A DNA stretch of 64,000 bases from Clostridium beijerinckii HUN142. GTDB lineage: Bacteria; Bacillota; Clostridia; Clostridiales; Clostridiaceae. Positions 7,392 to 16,039 of the stretch are shown piece after piece. Position 1 is the stretch's first letter; every line of letters begins with the position of its first letter. The DNA is taken from positions 1-64,000 of the forward strand of contig NZ_JHXK01000022.1 of assembly GCF_000621745.1 (NCBI RefSeq), read 5' to 3'. Position numbers and translations under genes: made by a program. The notes below the pieces were generated by a model. It made no database searches, was not told where the DNA came from, and worked only from the letters and a program-made list of their open reading frames with translations.

Positions 7392-9821
7392 ATTAAGACT
7401 GCGTTATTTATATTATTATTTTTATGTTGTATTTTTTATTTATTTTTAGGAATATACGGTTATAGAATGGATAAAAAATCAAAAACAAACCAGATATTTT
7501 TATATATATGTATCTGCTTCGGCCTTTGGTCAGGTGGATATGCAATGATGTTAACATCTGATAATATCAATACAGCATTTTTTTGGAGAAATTCTTCGGT
7601 TCTAGGGTATTGTTTTTTTAATGGACTTTGGCTATACTTTGCATATTTACTAAATAATACGGATGATTTTGAATATATTTCAATAATAAAATTTCTAGCA
7701 TATGTTCCAACTACTATATTATTTATTGGAAATATTATAGTAGAACCATATTCAGCAATGACTAAGGAGTATTATGGCTGGATTGATGTGGCTCCAGAGT
7801 TGTTCCCCCAAATTCTATATATAATATGGGCGATAGTAGTAGATATTGCAGGTGTTATAGTATTGTATTTAAGAGGAAAATATTCTAAAAAGAATAGAGT
7901 GAAAAAACAAACTAAAGTTATTTTAATAACTTGTACATTAAGTATCATTATAGGCATAATTACAGATTTTGTTTTTCCTTTACTAGGGGTAACTATTTTT
8001 CCGTCAGCAGTATTAACAGGAACTATAGCTTTGGGTGGTATTTACTATGCAATAAACAGACACAGAATGATGGCAACGCCCCCGAGGTATATATCAGAAT
8101 ATATCTTTAACACTGTAAATGAACCGATTTTTATTTTAAATGAGGAATTCGTTATTCAAAATTGTAACATGGCAGCGTTAAATGTAACTAATTATAAAAT
8201 TGAAGAATTAGAAGGAAAACTATTTAGTGAATTACTAGATAATGTTGATTTTGACTTAAATAGCATAATCAAAAATGCTTATAAAAAAAATATAGAGGTT
8301 AACCTGGACCATAAATATGGAGATAATATTACATGCGAATTGTCAGGTACAACTATATATGATGAATATAATGATATATTGGGTATATTAATATTGTTGC
8401 ATGATATTTCAGAAAGAAAGAAAATATCTGAAATAGAAAAAAGCTATACTTTAAAATTAGAAGAAGCCAATATGGTTCTTAAAAATGAAATTCACGACAG
8501 AATAAGAGCCGAGAAGAAAATTAGACATTTTGTCTATTATGATCCTCTTACAGAACTTCCTAATAGAAAAATGATGCTGGAAAATCTTAATATGCTTTTA
8601 GAAATTAAAAATAATAGTTTCGCAATACTTTTCATAGATTTAGATGGATTTAAAAGTATAAATGATAATTACGGACATCAAGTTGGTGATAAAGTTCTCA
8701 AAAATGTCGCACATACATTACAAGGTATAATAAGTAATAATGATATAATAAGTAGAATTGGTGGAGATGAATTTGTAATTATACCAACTAATATAAAATC
8801 TATCACTTATGTCCAAGAAATTTCTGATAGGATTCAAAAAGCATTAAAAACCCCTTTTATTTATAATGAGGAAGCTTTAAGTGTTGGAGCCAGTATTGGC
8901 ATAAGTATATTTCCTGAACATGGTAAGGATGCAGATACTTTGATTAGAAAAGCAGATGTAGCCATGTATGAAGTTAAGAAAAAAGGTGGTTATGATTATG
9001 CCTTATATTCATCAAAAATAAATGATGAATTTCTTGATAAAATCGATATCAAAGAGAAATTAAATAAAGCCATGAAAAATAATGAATTTATAATTTACTA
9101 TCAACCAATTATAAGTTTGAGGTCAATGAAAGTTTTATATTCAGAAGCTCTTATCAGATGGAAGCAAGGTGATAAAATTATTCCTCCTGCAGAGTTTATT
9201 CCAATTGCAAAAAGTGTAGGTGAAATAATACCAATTGATAATTGGGTGCTAGAAAATGCCTGCAAGCAATGTGAAATGTGGCATGAGCTGGGAGGCAGTG
9301 ATTTTAGTATTTCAGTTAATGTTTCTTATTCACAATTAAAGCAATCTGAGTTCGTATCAATGGTTCAAAATATATTGAATCATTACTCGCTTCCAGCAAG
9401 GTGCTTAAATATGGAGATAACTGAAGATGAGGCTATGGAGGATTCCGGTACAATTATAGAGATACTAGAAAAATTAAGAAAAATAGGCGTTAGAGTATCT
9501 TTAGATGATTTTGGTACAGGCTATTCATCTCTTAGCTATGTCAATAGACTACCTATTGATATGATAAAAATTGATAAGTCACTTATAGCTAATTTAGAAA
9601 AAGACTATAAAAGTGTAATGATTGTTAGATCAATAATAAATTTAGGACACAGCCTGAGTCTCAAGATTATTGCAGAAGGAATTGAAACACAGGAACAATT
9701 TAGAATTTTAAATGAACTTAACTGTGATTATATTCAAGGTTACCTAATAGGAAAACCAATGGAAGCATTAGAATTTGAGCATAGATTTATTAAAAAGGAA
9801 AATGAAATTATGAAATCATAA
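7392..9821 (+). CDS. Membrane GGDEF-EAL cyclic di-GMP enzyme with PAS domain
   Basis: This 809-residue protein makes and/or breaks cyclic di-GMP at the inner membrane. It has about seven N-terminal membrane segments (7TM histidine-kinase-sensor type), a PAS domain near residues 235-345, and a GGDEF domain with intact RIGGDEF. The EAL domain is also intact: SEALIRW, VNVSYSQL, EITEDEAM, DDFGTGYSSL, KIDKS, AEGIE. Both enzyme domains look active; usually one dominates. The first ATG in frame is at 7467, but that would cut off the first membrane helix. The frame stays open upstream to a strong GGAGGTGG site at 7380-7387 with no ATG, GTG or TTG. An ATT codon at 7389 or 7392 is therefore the probable start. 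The open frame and helix are seen directly; AUU initiation is inferred. Repeat B lies in the leader. Confidence 0.85.
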   Translation: MKTALFILLFLCCIFYLFLGIYGYRMDKKSKTNQIFLYICICFGLWSGGYAMMLTSDNINTAFFWRNSSVLGYCFFNGLWLYFAYLLNNTDDFEYISIIKFLAYVPTTILFIGNIIVEPYSAMTKEYYGWIDVAPELFPQILYIIWAIVVDIAGVIVLYLRGKYSKKNRVKKQTKVILITCTLSIIIGIITDFVFPLLGVTIFPSAVLTGTIALGGIYYAINRHRMMATPPRYISEYIFNTVNEPIFILNEEFVIQNCNMAALNVTNYKIEELEGKLFSELLDNVDFDLNSIIKNAYKKNIEVNLDHKYGDNITCELSGTTIYDEYNDILGILILLHDISERKKISEIEKSYTLKLEEANMVLKNEIHDRIRAEKKIRHFVYYDPLTELPNRKMMLENLNMLLEIKNNSFAILFIDLDGFKSINDNYGHQVGDKVLKNVAHTLQGIISNNDIISRIGGDEFVIIPTNIKSITYVQEISDRIQKALKTPFIYNEEALSVGASIGISIFPEHGKDADTLIRKADVAMYEVKKKGGYDYALYSSKINDEFLDKIDIKEKLNKAMKNNEFIIYYQPIISLRSMKVLYSEALIRWKQGDKIIPPAEFIPIAKSVGEIIPIDNWVLENACKQCEMWHELGGSDFSISVNVSYSQLKQSEFVSMVQNILNHYSLPARCLNMEITEDEAMEDSGTIIEILEKLRKIGVRVSLDDFGTGYSSLSYVNRLPIDMIKIDKSLIANLEKDYKSVMIVRSIINLGHSLSLKIIAEGIETQEQFRILNELNCDYIQGYLIGKPMEALEFEHRFIKKENEIMKS

Positions 9822-9855
9822 AAATTAGATGTGTTTTACTGAAATATGATATAGA

Positions 9856-9899
9856 AATAAGAGCTATCCGCATACTAAAAACGGATAGCTTCTTATTTG
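9856..9899 (+). terminator. Terminator after the GGDEF-EAL gene
   Basis: AATAAGAGCTATCCG pairs with CGGATAGCTTCTTATT (one bulged base). Confidence 0.8.
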
Positions 9900-9962
9900 T
9901 ATATGATGTATATTTGAGTTGTAAATTTCAAGTTATGGAATATTTATTAAGGAGATTTTTAA

Positions 9963-10724
9963 ATGGAGACAACTATTTATTATTTTACTGGTACAGGAAA
10001 TTCGCTGAAGATAGCTAAAGATTTAGGTGAAAATATCACCAATTGTCGATTGATACGTATATGCAAACGTAATATGAATATAAATGAAGTGACTTCTGAA
10101 AGAATAGGATTTGTTTTTCCTGTTTACTATAGAGGGCTTCCTAAAATGGTTGCAAACTTTATAAAAAACTTAGATGTTAATTCAGGTAAATACTTTTTTG
10201 CAGTAGCTAATTTTGGGAGCTATGCAGCACTAACCTTTGAGCAAATTGATATTATGTTAAGAAGTAAAGGAAAATCGCTTTCTGCAAATTTTAGTGTTGA
10301 AATGCCCGGAAATATGTGGTTTATGTATTATCCTCATCCGAAAGAAGATTTCATTAATCGAATGAATAATCAATCAAAGATAACAAGTCATATTGCAAGA
10401 ATGATTAATAATAACTATGAAAATAATATTCCTATCATAAAAAACAGAGATAAAGAAGAAAAGATGTATGAAGATTTTAGCCCAAATAATATTGACAAAA
10501 GTTTCTGGGTTAGCGAGAAATGTATAGGCTGTGGCATTTGTTCTAAGGTATGTCCTGCTGAAAATATAGAAATTATAGAAACAAAACCTTCATGGAAACA
10601 CCGATGTGAGCAATGTTTAGCGTGTATTCACTTATGTCCACAGACAGCAATTGAATTTAAGAAAGATTCAATAAATAAAGAAAGATATAAAAATATATTT
10701 ATTGAAACGAAGGATCTCTTTTAA
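9963..10724 (+). CDS. EFR1-family flavodoxin-ferredoxin protein
   Basis: This 253-residue protein is a fusion of a flavodoxin-like domain and a two-cluster ferredoxin. The N-terminus carries the FMN phosphate loop (YYFTGTGNSLKIA). The C-terminus has two 4Fe-4S motifs (CIGCGICSKVCP and CEQCLACIHLCP, about residues 183-225). Such proteins are assumed to carry electrons in anaerobes; their partners are generally unknown. AAGGAG precedes the ATG. It is a single gene between two terminated units, so the context gives no partner. The fold and cluster calls are firm; the role is inferred. Confidence 0.88.
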   Translation: METTIYYFTGTGNSLKIAKDLGENITNCRLIRICKRNMNINEVTSERIGFVFPVYYRGLPKMVANFIKNLDVNSGKYFFAVANFGSYAALTFEQIDIMLRSKGKSLSANFSVEMPGNMWFMYYPHPKEDFINRMNNQSKITSHIARMINNNYENNIPIIKNRDKEEKMYEDFSPNNIDKSFWVSEKCIGCGICSKVCPAENIEIIETKPSWKHRCEQCLACIHLCPQTAIEFKKDSINKERYKNIFIETKDLF

Positions 10725-10945
10725 AATCTAGTTTCTTAAGCCTAAATTACAAAGGATACACTAGTTGTTTCGCTTGAACTTAGATAATTGGTACTAAAAA
10801 TAATATTAATGCATACCATATAAGTAAATCTAAATGAAGAAACTCATATATATAATTGGAATTAATGATCTTCTAGACTATGCTTAATCATAAATTGAAT
10901 ATAGCATTACTAGTTGTTTTATTTTTTGTTTTCAGGAGGAATAAT

Positions 10946-12121
10946 ATGGATATTGATAAAATATTTTATAAAACATTATTTAAGAATTTGTTTAGTGATC
11001 CTGTAGAAATAAAATTTTGGGATGGAACTACTGAAAAATATTCAGAAGGAGAACCAGTTTTTAAAATCATTTTTAATGAACCAATTTCTAAAGCCGATAT
11101 TATTAAAAATCCATCATTAGCCTTTGGAGAGGGGTACATGACTAAGAAAATAGAAATAGAAGGAAGTATTCAAAAAGCTATAGAATCTATATATAATAAT
11201 CAGGATAGCTTTTTAAATAATAGTAACATGTATGCGAAATTGTTAAGAAAAGCTTCAAACAATATCAAACATAGTAAAGAGAACATTGAATTTCACTATG
11301 ATATAGGTAATGATTTTTATAAATTATGGTTAGACGATACAATGACATATTCCTGCGCATATTTCAAGACCCCTAATGATTCATTAACACAGGCGCAAAA
11401 AAATAAGGTGGCACATATCCTTAATAAACTGGATTTAAAAGAAGGCGAGACTTTACTTGATATAGGATGTGGATGGGGTGAATTAATTATTTCTGCAGCT
11501 AAAGAATATAATGTGAAAGCTACTGGAATAACTTTAAGTTCTGAGCAATTTGCAAAAGTTAAAGAAAAAATAGATAATGAGAATTTGAAGAATCTTGTTG
11601 ATGTCCAGCTTGTTGATTATAGAGGGTTAAAAGATAAAAAGTTCGATAAGATAGTTAGTGTAGGTATGCTGGAACATGTAGGAAAAGATCATATTACTGA
11701 ATATTTTACGACTATAGATGGCTTATTAAATGATAAGGGATTATCTTTACTTCATTGCATAACATCAGTAACTGAAGGTGGAAATAATACTTGGATAGAT
11801 AAATATATTTTCCCAGGTGGATATGTTCCATCTGTTTCAGAATTGATCTGCTCCATGTCAGATAAACATTTCAATGTAATTGATGTAGAAAATCTTAGAT
11901 TGCATTATGAAAAAACGCTAGAACATTGGGCAAGTAATTTTGAAAATGCTTTGCCTGAAATAAGAAAAACGAAGGATGAAACATTTATAAGAATGTGGAG
12001 ATTATATTTAAATGCCTGTGCAGCATCCTTTAACAGTGGAAATATTCATATACACCAATTTTTATTTGGAAAAGGAGTAAATAATAATTTACATTGGACT
12101 AGGGATTATATGTATAAATAA
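10946..12121 (+). CDS. cfa: Cyclopropane-fatty-acyl-phospholipid synthase
   Basis: This 391-residue enzyme transfers a methylene group from S-adenosylmethionine to cis double bonds of membrane phospholipid acyl chains, giving cyclopropane rings that stabilise the membrane under solvent or acid stress. The SAM site is visible (LLDIGCGWGELIISAAKEY), as are family motifs IEFHYDIGNDFYKLWLDDTMTYSCAYF and GMLEHVGKDH. The length agrees with the family. The frame opens at 10880, but AGGAGG sits directly before the ATG at 10946, which is the start used. It is monocistronic in appearance, with no clear terminator before repeat A. Confidence 0.93.
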   Translation: MDIDKIFYKTLFKNLFSDPVEIKFWDGTTEKYSEGEPVFKIIFNEPISKADIIKNPSLAFGEGYMTKKIEIEGSIQKAIESIYNNQDSFLNNSNMYAKLLRKASNNIKHSKENIEFHYDIGNDFYKLWLDDTMTYSCAYFKTPNDSLTQAQKNKVAHILNKLDLKEGETLLDIGCGWGELIISAAKEYNVKATGITLSSEQFAKVKEKIDNENLKNLVDVQLVDYRGLKDKKFDKIVSVGMLEHVGKDHITEYFTTIDGLLNDKGLSLLHCITSVTEGGNNTWIDKYIFPGGYVPSVSELICSMSDKHFNVIDVENLRLHYEKTLEHWASNFENALPEIRKTKDETFIRMWRLYLNACAASFNSGNIHIHQFLFGKGVNNNLHWTRDYMYK

Positions 12122-12192
12122 TATTATCTAAAAGTTTTTGGCTATATTTTGTAATGAATTTTTTATTAGTATGATTCATTATAAGATATGGC

Positions 12193-12293
12193 TATATATA
12201 TGTTTAAATTTACAATGCACATTTCACAGTTCACAATTACGGCTAAATTCTTACAATATTTTTAGAATTATGATGAAGAATTATTTCTGTGTA
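12193..12293 (+). repeat. MITE-like repeat family A, copy 2 (right end lost)
   Basis: It matches the other copies from ATATATATGTTT through CACAATTACGGCTAAATTC and ATTATGATGAAGAATTATT, but the right terminal repeat has decayed. It lies about 110 bp upstream of the orphan sugar-binding protein gene. Confidence 0.75.
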
Positions 12294-12405
12294 GAATTCT
12301 TTTATTTCTAAATGATTAATTTGGAATAAATTTTATATTTATATGCAACCTAATCAAGAGTAGATATATAATTTTGAGTATTTATATCTAATGGGAGGCA
12401 TTATA

Positions 12406-13473
12406 ATGAAAATATTAAATAAAAGAATTGCGACGATATTGTTTACTTTAACTATTTTTTCATTGATATCTATAACTCAAGTTAAAACAATAGCAAGTTT
12501 GGACTCTAGTACTAGTAGAGTGTCTAATATAGCAGTAATATTTTTCGTAACTGATGATCCATTTACAACAAAAGTTATTGAAAACTTAAAAAATATAGAA
12601 AATGAGAATCAAGATAAAGTAAAATTTACTTTTTTAAATCCGAAAAATAATATAGCAATACAAGATGAAATATTGGATGCTGCTTTACAAATAAAATATG
12701 ATTTGTTTATACTATATTTACCAGACAAAAGAGAAAGCGTTGTAGAAGATGCTATTAACAAGATTAAGCAAAAAAATAAGCCTTTAATCCTAATGAATAT
12801 TATACCTGAAGTGGCATCAAGAGCTTCTAAATTATATGAGAAAGTTGTTTTTGTGACTCCTGATTCAAAGAAAGCTGGCATTGCTCAAGGTAAAATTCTT
12901 GCTGATCTTTGGAATAGGAATAAAAGCAGTTTAGATAAAAATGGTGATAATATATTGCAGTATGTTTTGTTGCAAGGTCCATCTGATGATCCGCAGACCA
13001 TTGATAGAAGTAAATATGTAATATCAACACTAAATGATTCTGGAATAAAGACACAAGAACTTGCTAGAGTAAGTGCCAATTGGTTTAAAGATTTAGCTAA
13101 AAGTTCCATTGATAATTTGTTCCTTAAATATAATGGAAGAATTGAAGCAATAATTTCAAACAATGATGCTATGGCAATAGGAGCTATTGAGGCATTACAA
13201 AAATATGGATATAATAAAGATAATAAGTCAAAAAATGTAGCAATTGTGGGAATTGATGGCTTACAAGAAGCAAAAGATTTAATTGATAAAGGAATCATGA
13301 CTGGAACTGTTATTCAAGATCCAAGGATTGAAGCTGAAGTTTTATATAATGTTGGAATGAATTTAATTAAAAATTTAAGCCCGACAGAAAATACAGATTA
13401 TAAAGTTGTTGAGGGAGAAATCATAATACCATTTCCGTATGATACATATATAGGTAACATTAACAAATCATAA
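12406..13473 (+). CDS. Orphan galactose-type periplasmic-binding protein 1
   Basis: This 355-residue exported protein has the type I periplasmic-binding fold and aligns along its length with E. coli MglB (galactose/glucose-binding protein). A signal peptide (about residues 1-30) lacks an obvious lipobox cysteine. The MglB calcium loop is kept (DKNGDNILQ, and Glu before IISNNDAM). Sugar contacts corresponding to D14, F16, N91, R158, W183, N211 and D236 look conserved, but H152, D154 and N256 are replaced. It may therefore bind a different ligand. No permease or ATPase gene is near. A paralogue lies at 28144. GGGAGG before 12406 sets the start. It could serve a distant transporter or a sensor; this is inference. 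Confidence 0.85.
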   Translation: MKILNKRIATILFTLTIFSLISITQVKTIASLDSSTSRVSNIAVIFFVTDDPFTTKVIENLKNIENENQDKVKFTFLNPKNNIAIQDEILDAALQIKYDLFILYLPDKRESVVEDAINKIKQKNKPLILMNIIPEVASRASKLYEKVVFVTPDSKKAGIAQGKILADLWNRNKSSLDKNGDNILQYVLLQGPSDDPQTIDRSKYVISTLNDSGIKTQELARVSANWFKDLAKSSIDNLFLKYNGRIEAIISNNDAMAIGAIEALQKYGYNKDNKSKNVAIVGIDGLQEAKDLIDKGIMTGTVIQDPRIEAEVLYNVGMNLIKNLSPTENTDYKVVEGEIIIPFPYDTYIGNINKS

Positions 13474-13518
13474 ATAGTAAAACTTTTTAAAATGATATTT
13501 ACATTAAAGTAATATTTT

Positions 13519-13557
13519 AAAAGCTGGTACTTTTGCTCAAAAAATACCAGCTTTTTA
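13519..13557. terminator. Bidirectional terminator between convergent genes
   Basis: A perfect 11-bp stem (AAAAGCTGGTA with TACCAGCTTTT) lies between the plus-strand binding protein and the minus-strand LarA-like gene. It has T-runs on both strands. Confidence 0.9.
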
Positions 13558-13580
13558 ATATTGTTATAAGTTATTGATTA

Positions 13581-14855
13581 TTATTTGACAACCACACCTA
13601 CACCATTTGGAATAACTACAACATCAGCATCTTTACCTTTTATGTCATATGCAATGTTTAATGCTTCGTCAAAAGTATAAGCATGTTTCATATGCATGCT
13701 CTTAATCATATTTGGATCACACATATCTGTAACAACGATTACAGTGTAATTACATAGAATTCGTGTTAAAATTTGAATCTCCCATTGATCAGGAATTGTT
13801 TCATTTCTAGGAACTTTTAATATTTTTTCAAGAAGTTCTTCAGGAGATTTTGAATTTGCTATAGTTTCGTAAAAAGATTCACCACCATGTCCATCGTTAC
13901 AAGCGGCTATCATAATAATTACTCCATCTTTTCTACATGTAGCTTCTGCAGCTGTCATACCCTTTACAGCTTGGTATATATTTTGATCTAGTGGATATCC
14001 ACCATTGCTTGAAATTGCAATATCAGCTTGTATGCTTTTTACGCTCGAAAGATCCATAACAAATTTGCAACCTTCTTCGTGAGCAAGTTTACTGTCACCA
14101 GCAAAAGCATTTATAATGTTTTTATCTTCATCTATAACTACATTTAATATGAATGCAAGATTTGCTTTTTCAGCAGCATAAATCATATCTTTGTGTATTG
14201 GATTATCTTTTATAATTCCAGTCCTTGCATGATTGCTGTTAATAAATTCGGAACAGTGATTTGCCATTATGGTTTTTGCTGAAGCTATTCCAGGTAATAC
14301 ACTTTTTCTTCCTCCCGAAAATCCAGCAAAAAAATGTGGTTCTATAAAACCTTCTGCTATTAGTAATTCAGTTTCCATAGCTAATTTGTTTAGGAATAAC
14401 TCACCACCAGAAGGTAGTGTTCCTACATTTATTAAACTACTTTCATCTGTTGAAACATGGTTTATAATCTCCTCATTATCAACTATGGTTTGTCCAAATT
14501 TGTTTATCATTTCTTCTTTAGTTGTTGGTCTATGAAAACCTGTAGCTATAAGAATCTTTATGTTTATGTTAGGATTAACTTTTCTTATTCTTTGCAGTAA
14601 AATTGGCATAGTAATTTTACTTGGAACAGGACGAGTATGGTCACTAGTTATAATAACCATGTTATTTTTACCAATTACTAATTCCTCTAAAGATTTACTA
14701 CCAATGCAATTATCAAGAGCTTTATTTACTATATCATTTTGTGAAATATTAGCTCTATAAGTATTTGCCTTGGAAACTAAAATACCCTTTAGATTTTTAT
14801 CATTAATGTTTATTTTTAAAGATTTTGTTGAGTATGGAATCTCAATTGAAGCCAT
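13581..14855 (-). CDS. larA: Nickel-dependent lactate racemase (LarA) family protein
   Basis: This is a 424-residue protein of the LarA (DUF2088) family. These enzymes interconvert D- and L-2-hydroxy acids using a nickel-pincer nucleotide bound covalently to a lysine. The corresponding Lys is in GGRKSVLPG. The histidines are visible in SDHTRPVP, GFHRPTT, EPHFFAGF and IMANHCSEF, so the active site looks complete. The cofactor-making genes larB, larC and larE are not in the window. Other LarA homologues act on malate and other hydroxy acids, so the substrate is not fixed by sequence. AGGGAGG precedes the ATG at 14855. Convergent with the sugar-binding gene and divergent from cutC. Confidence 0.85.
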   Translation of the reverse strand: MASIEIPYSTKSLKININDKNLKGILVSKANTYRANISQNDIVNKALDNCIGSKSLEELVIGKNNMVIITSDHTRPVPSKITMPILLQRIRKVNPNINIKILIATGFHRPTTKEEMINKFGQTIVDNEEIINHVSTDESSLINVGTLPSGGELFLNKLAMETELLIAEGFIEPHFFAGFSGGRKSVLPGIASAKTIMANHCSEFINSNHARTGIIKDNPIHKDMIYAAEKANLAFILNVVIDEDKNIINAFAGDSKLAHEEGCKFVMDLSSVKSIQADIAISSNGGYPLDQNIYQAVKGMTAAEATCRKDGVIIMIAACNDGHGGESFYETIANSKSPEELLEKILKVPRNETIPDQWEIQILTRILCNYTVIVVTDMCDPNMIKSMHMKHAYTFDEALNIAYDIKGKDADVVVIPNGVGVVVK

Positions 14856-15126
14856 AATATAACCTCCCTAAATAAAAATAATTATATTTATACTAAAATT
14901 ATAGCACACATAACAAGAATTGGTAAGGCCAATTTAAATGTTTTCATAAATTGTATCAAAGTTCATTATAAAAATTTTTTAAAAGGAATTTATATATAAA
15001 TGTATCTGATTCGCTGACAAATGTTAAAATATATACAAGATAATCAGCTTATTAATTATACGTTGTATAGAGAAATTCAATTTATAAGTTTATAAGAAAC
15101 TAGAAGCAGAAAATAGGAGGTAAGTT

Positions 15127-15735
15127 ATGATAATATTTGAATCATGTGTAGGGAATTATAATGAGGCAATTTTAGCTGTTAAAAAAGGAGCAAATAGAAT
15201 AGAACTTTGTGATAATTTAATGGAGGGTGGAACCACTCCAAGTTACGGAACAATAAGAAAAATTGTTGAGGATCTAGATATACCAGTCATGGTTATTATA
15301 AGACCGCGTGGTGGAGATTTTACTTACACAAAAGAAGAACTAGAAATAATGAAATATGATGTGAAGATGTGCAAAGAACTTGGAGTTCACGGTGTGGTAA
15401 TTGGTGCTGTAAAAGATTCTAAGGTAGATAAAGAAATAATAGAGGAGTTAGTTAATTTGGCAAAGCCTATGACAATAACTTTTCATATGGCATTTGACGA
15501 AGTTGAGGATAAAAAGATAGCTGTAGATGAAATAATTAAATTAGGAATAGATAGAATACTTACTAAGGGCGGATGCGAAAATGCTATGGCAGGAAAAGAA
15601 TGTTTAAAAGAATTGGTTAAATATGCTGACGGTAGAATTTCCATAATGCCAGGAAAAGGTGTTAATAAGGAGAATAGAGATTTTCTTTTAGAATATACAG
15701 GTGCAGTTGAAATACATGGTACTAACGTAGTTTAA
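15127..15735 (+). CDS. cutC: CutC family protein
   Basis: This 202-residue TIM-barrel protein belongs to the CutC family, once linked to copper homeostasis in E. coli; the actual activity is unresolved. Family motifs are clear: KKGANRIELCDNLMEGGTTPSYG, VMVIIRPRGGDFTYT, GVHGVVIGAV, FHMAFDEV and LTKGG. It is somewhat short at the C-terminus compared with E. coli CutC (about 250 residues) but similar to other clostridial members. AGGAGG is placed well before the ATG. It is a lone gene. Confidence 0.9.
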   Translation: MIIFESCVGNYNEAILAVKKGANRIELCDNLMEGGTTPSYGTIRKIVEDLDIPVMVIIRPRGGDFTYTKEELEIMKYDVKMCKELGVHGVVIGAVKDSKVDKEIIEELVNLAKPMTITFHMAFDEVEDKKIAVDEIIKLGIDRILTKGGCENAMAGKECLKELVKYADGRISIMPGKGVNKENRDFLLEYTGAVEIHGTNVV

Positions 15736-15911
15736 AATTATAAGTAACTATGCAAAAAGCCGAGTTTTTTAAACAATACTATATTTAAGTCAGAGCATTT
15801 TGGTAAATTCAATGCATTATGGCAAAATAAATAAATCTAAACATATGGCAAAAATAGTAAAATGATTTATAATATAATTGTTACTAACGATTATTCATGG
15901 ATTTTTAAATA

Positions 15912-16012
15912 ATATATATGTTGCAATTTACAATGTACAATTCACAATTACGGCTAAAATTCTTCCAATATTTTTGAATTATGATGAAGAATTATTTTTG
16001 TAACATATATAT
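15912..16012 (+). repeat. MITE-like repeat family A, copy 3
   Basis: A complete copy of about 101 bp with terminal repeats ATATATATGTTGCAA and TTGTAACATATATAT (one mismatch). It ends 28 bp before the levR-type gene start, so it lies in that gene's promoter or leader region. Confidence 0.8.
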
Positions 16013-16039
16013 AATTAAACCAATACTGGGGGGAGAATT

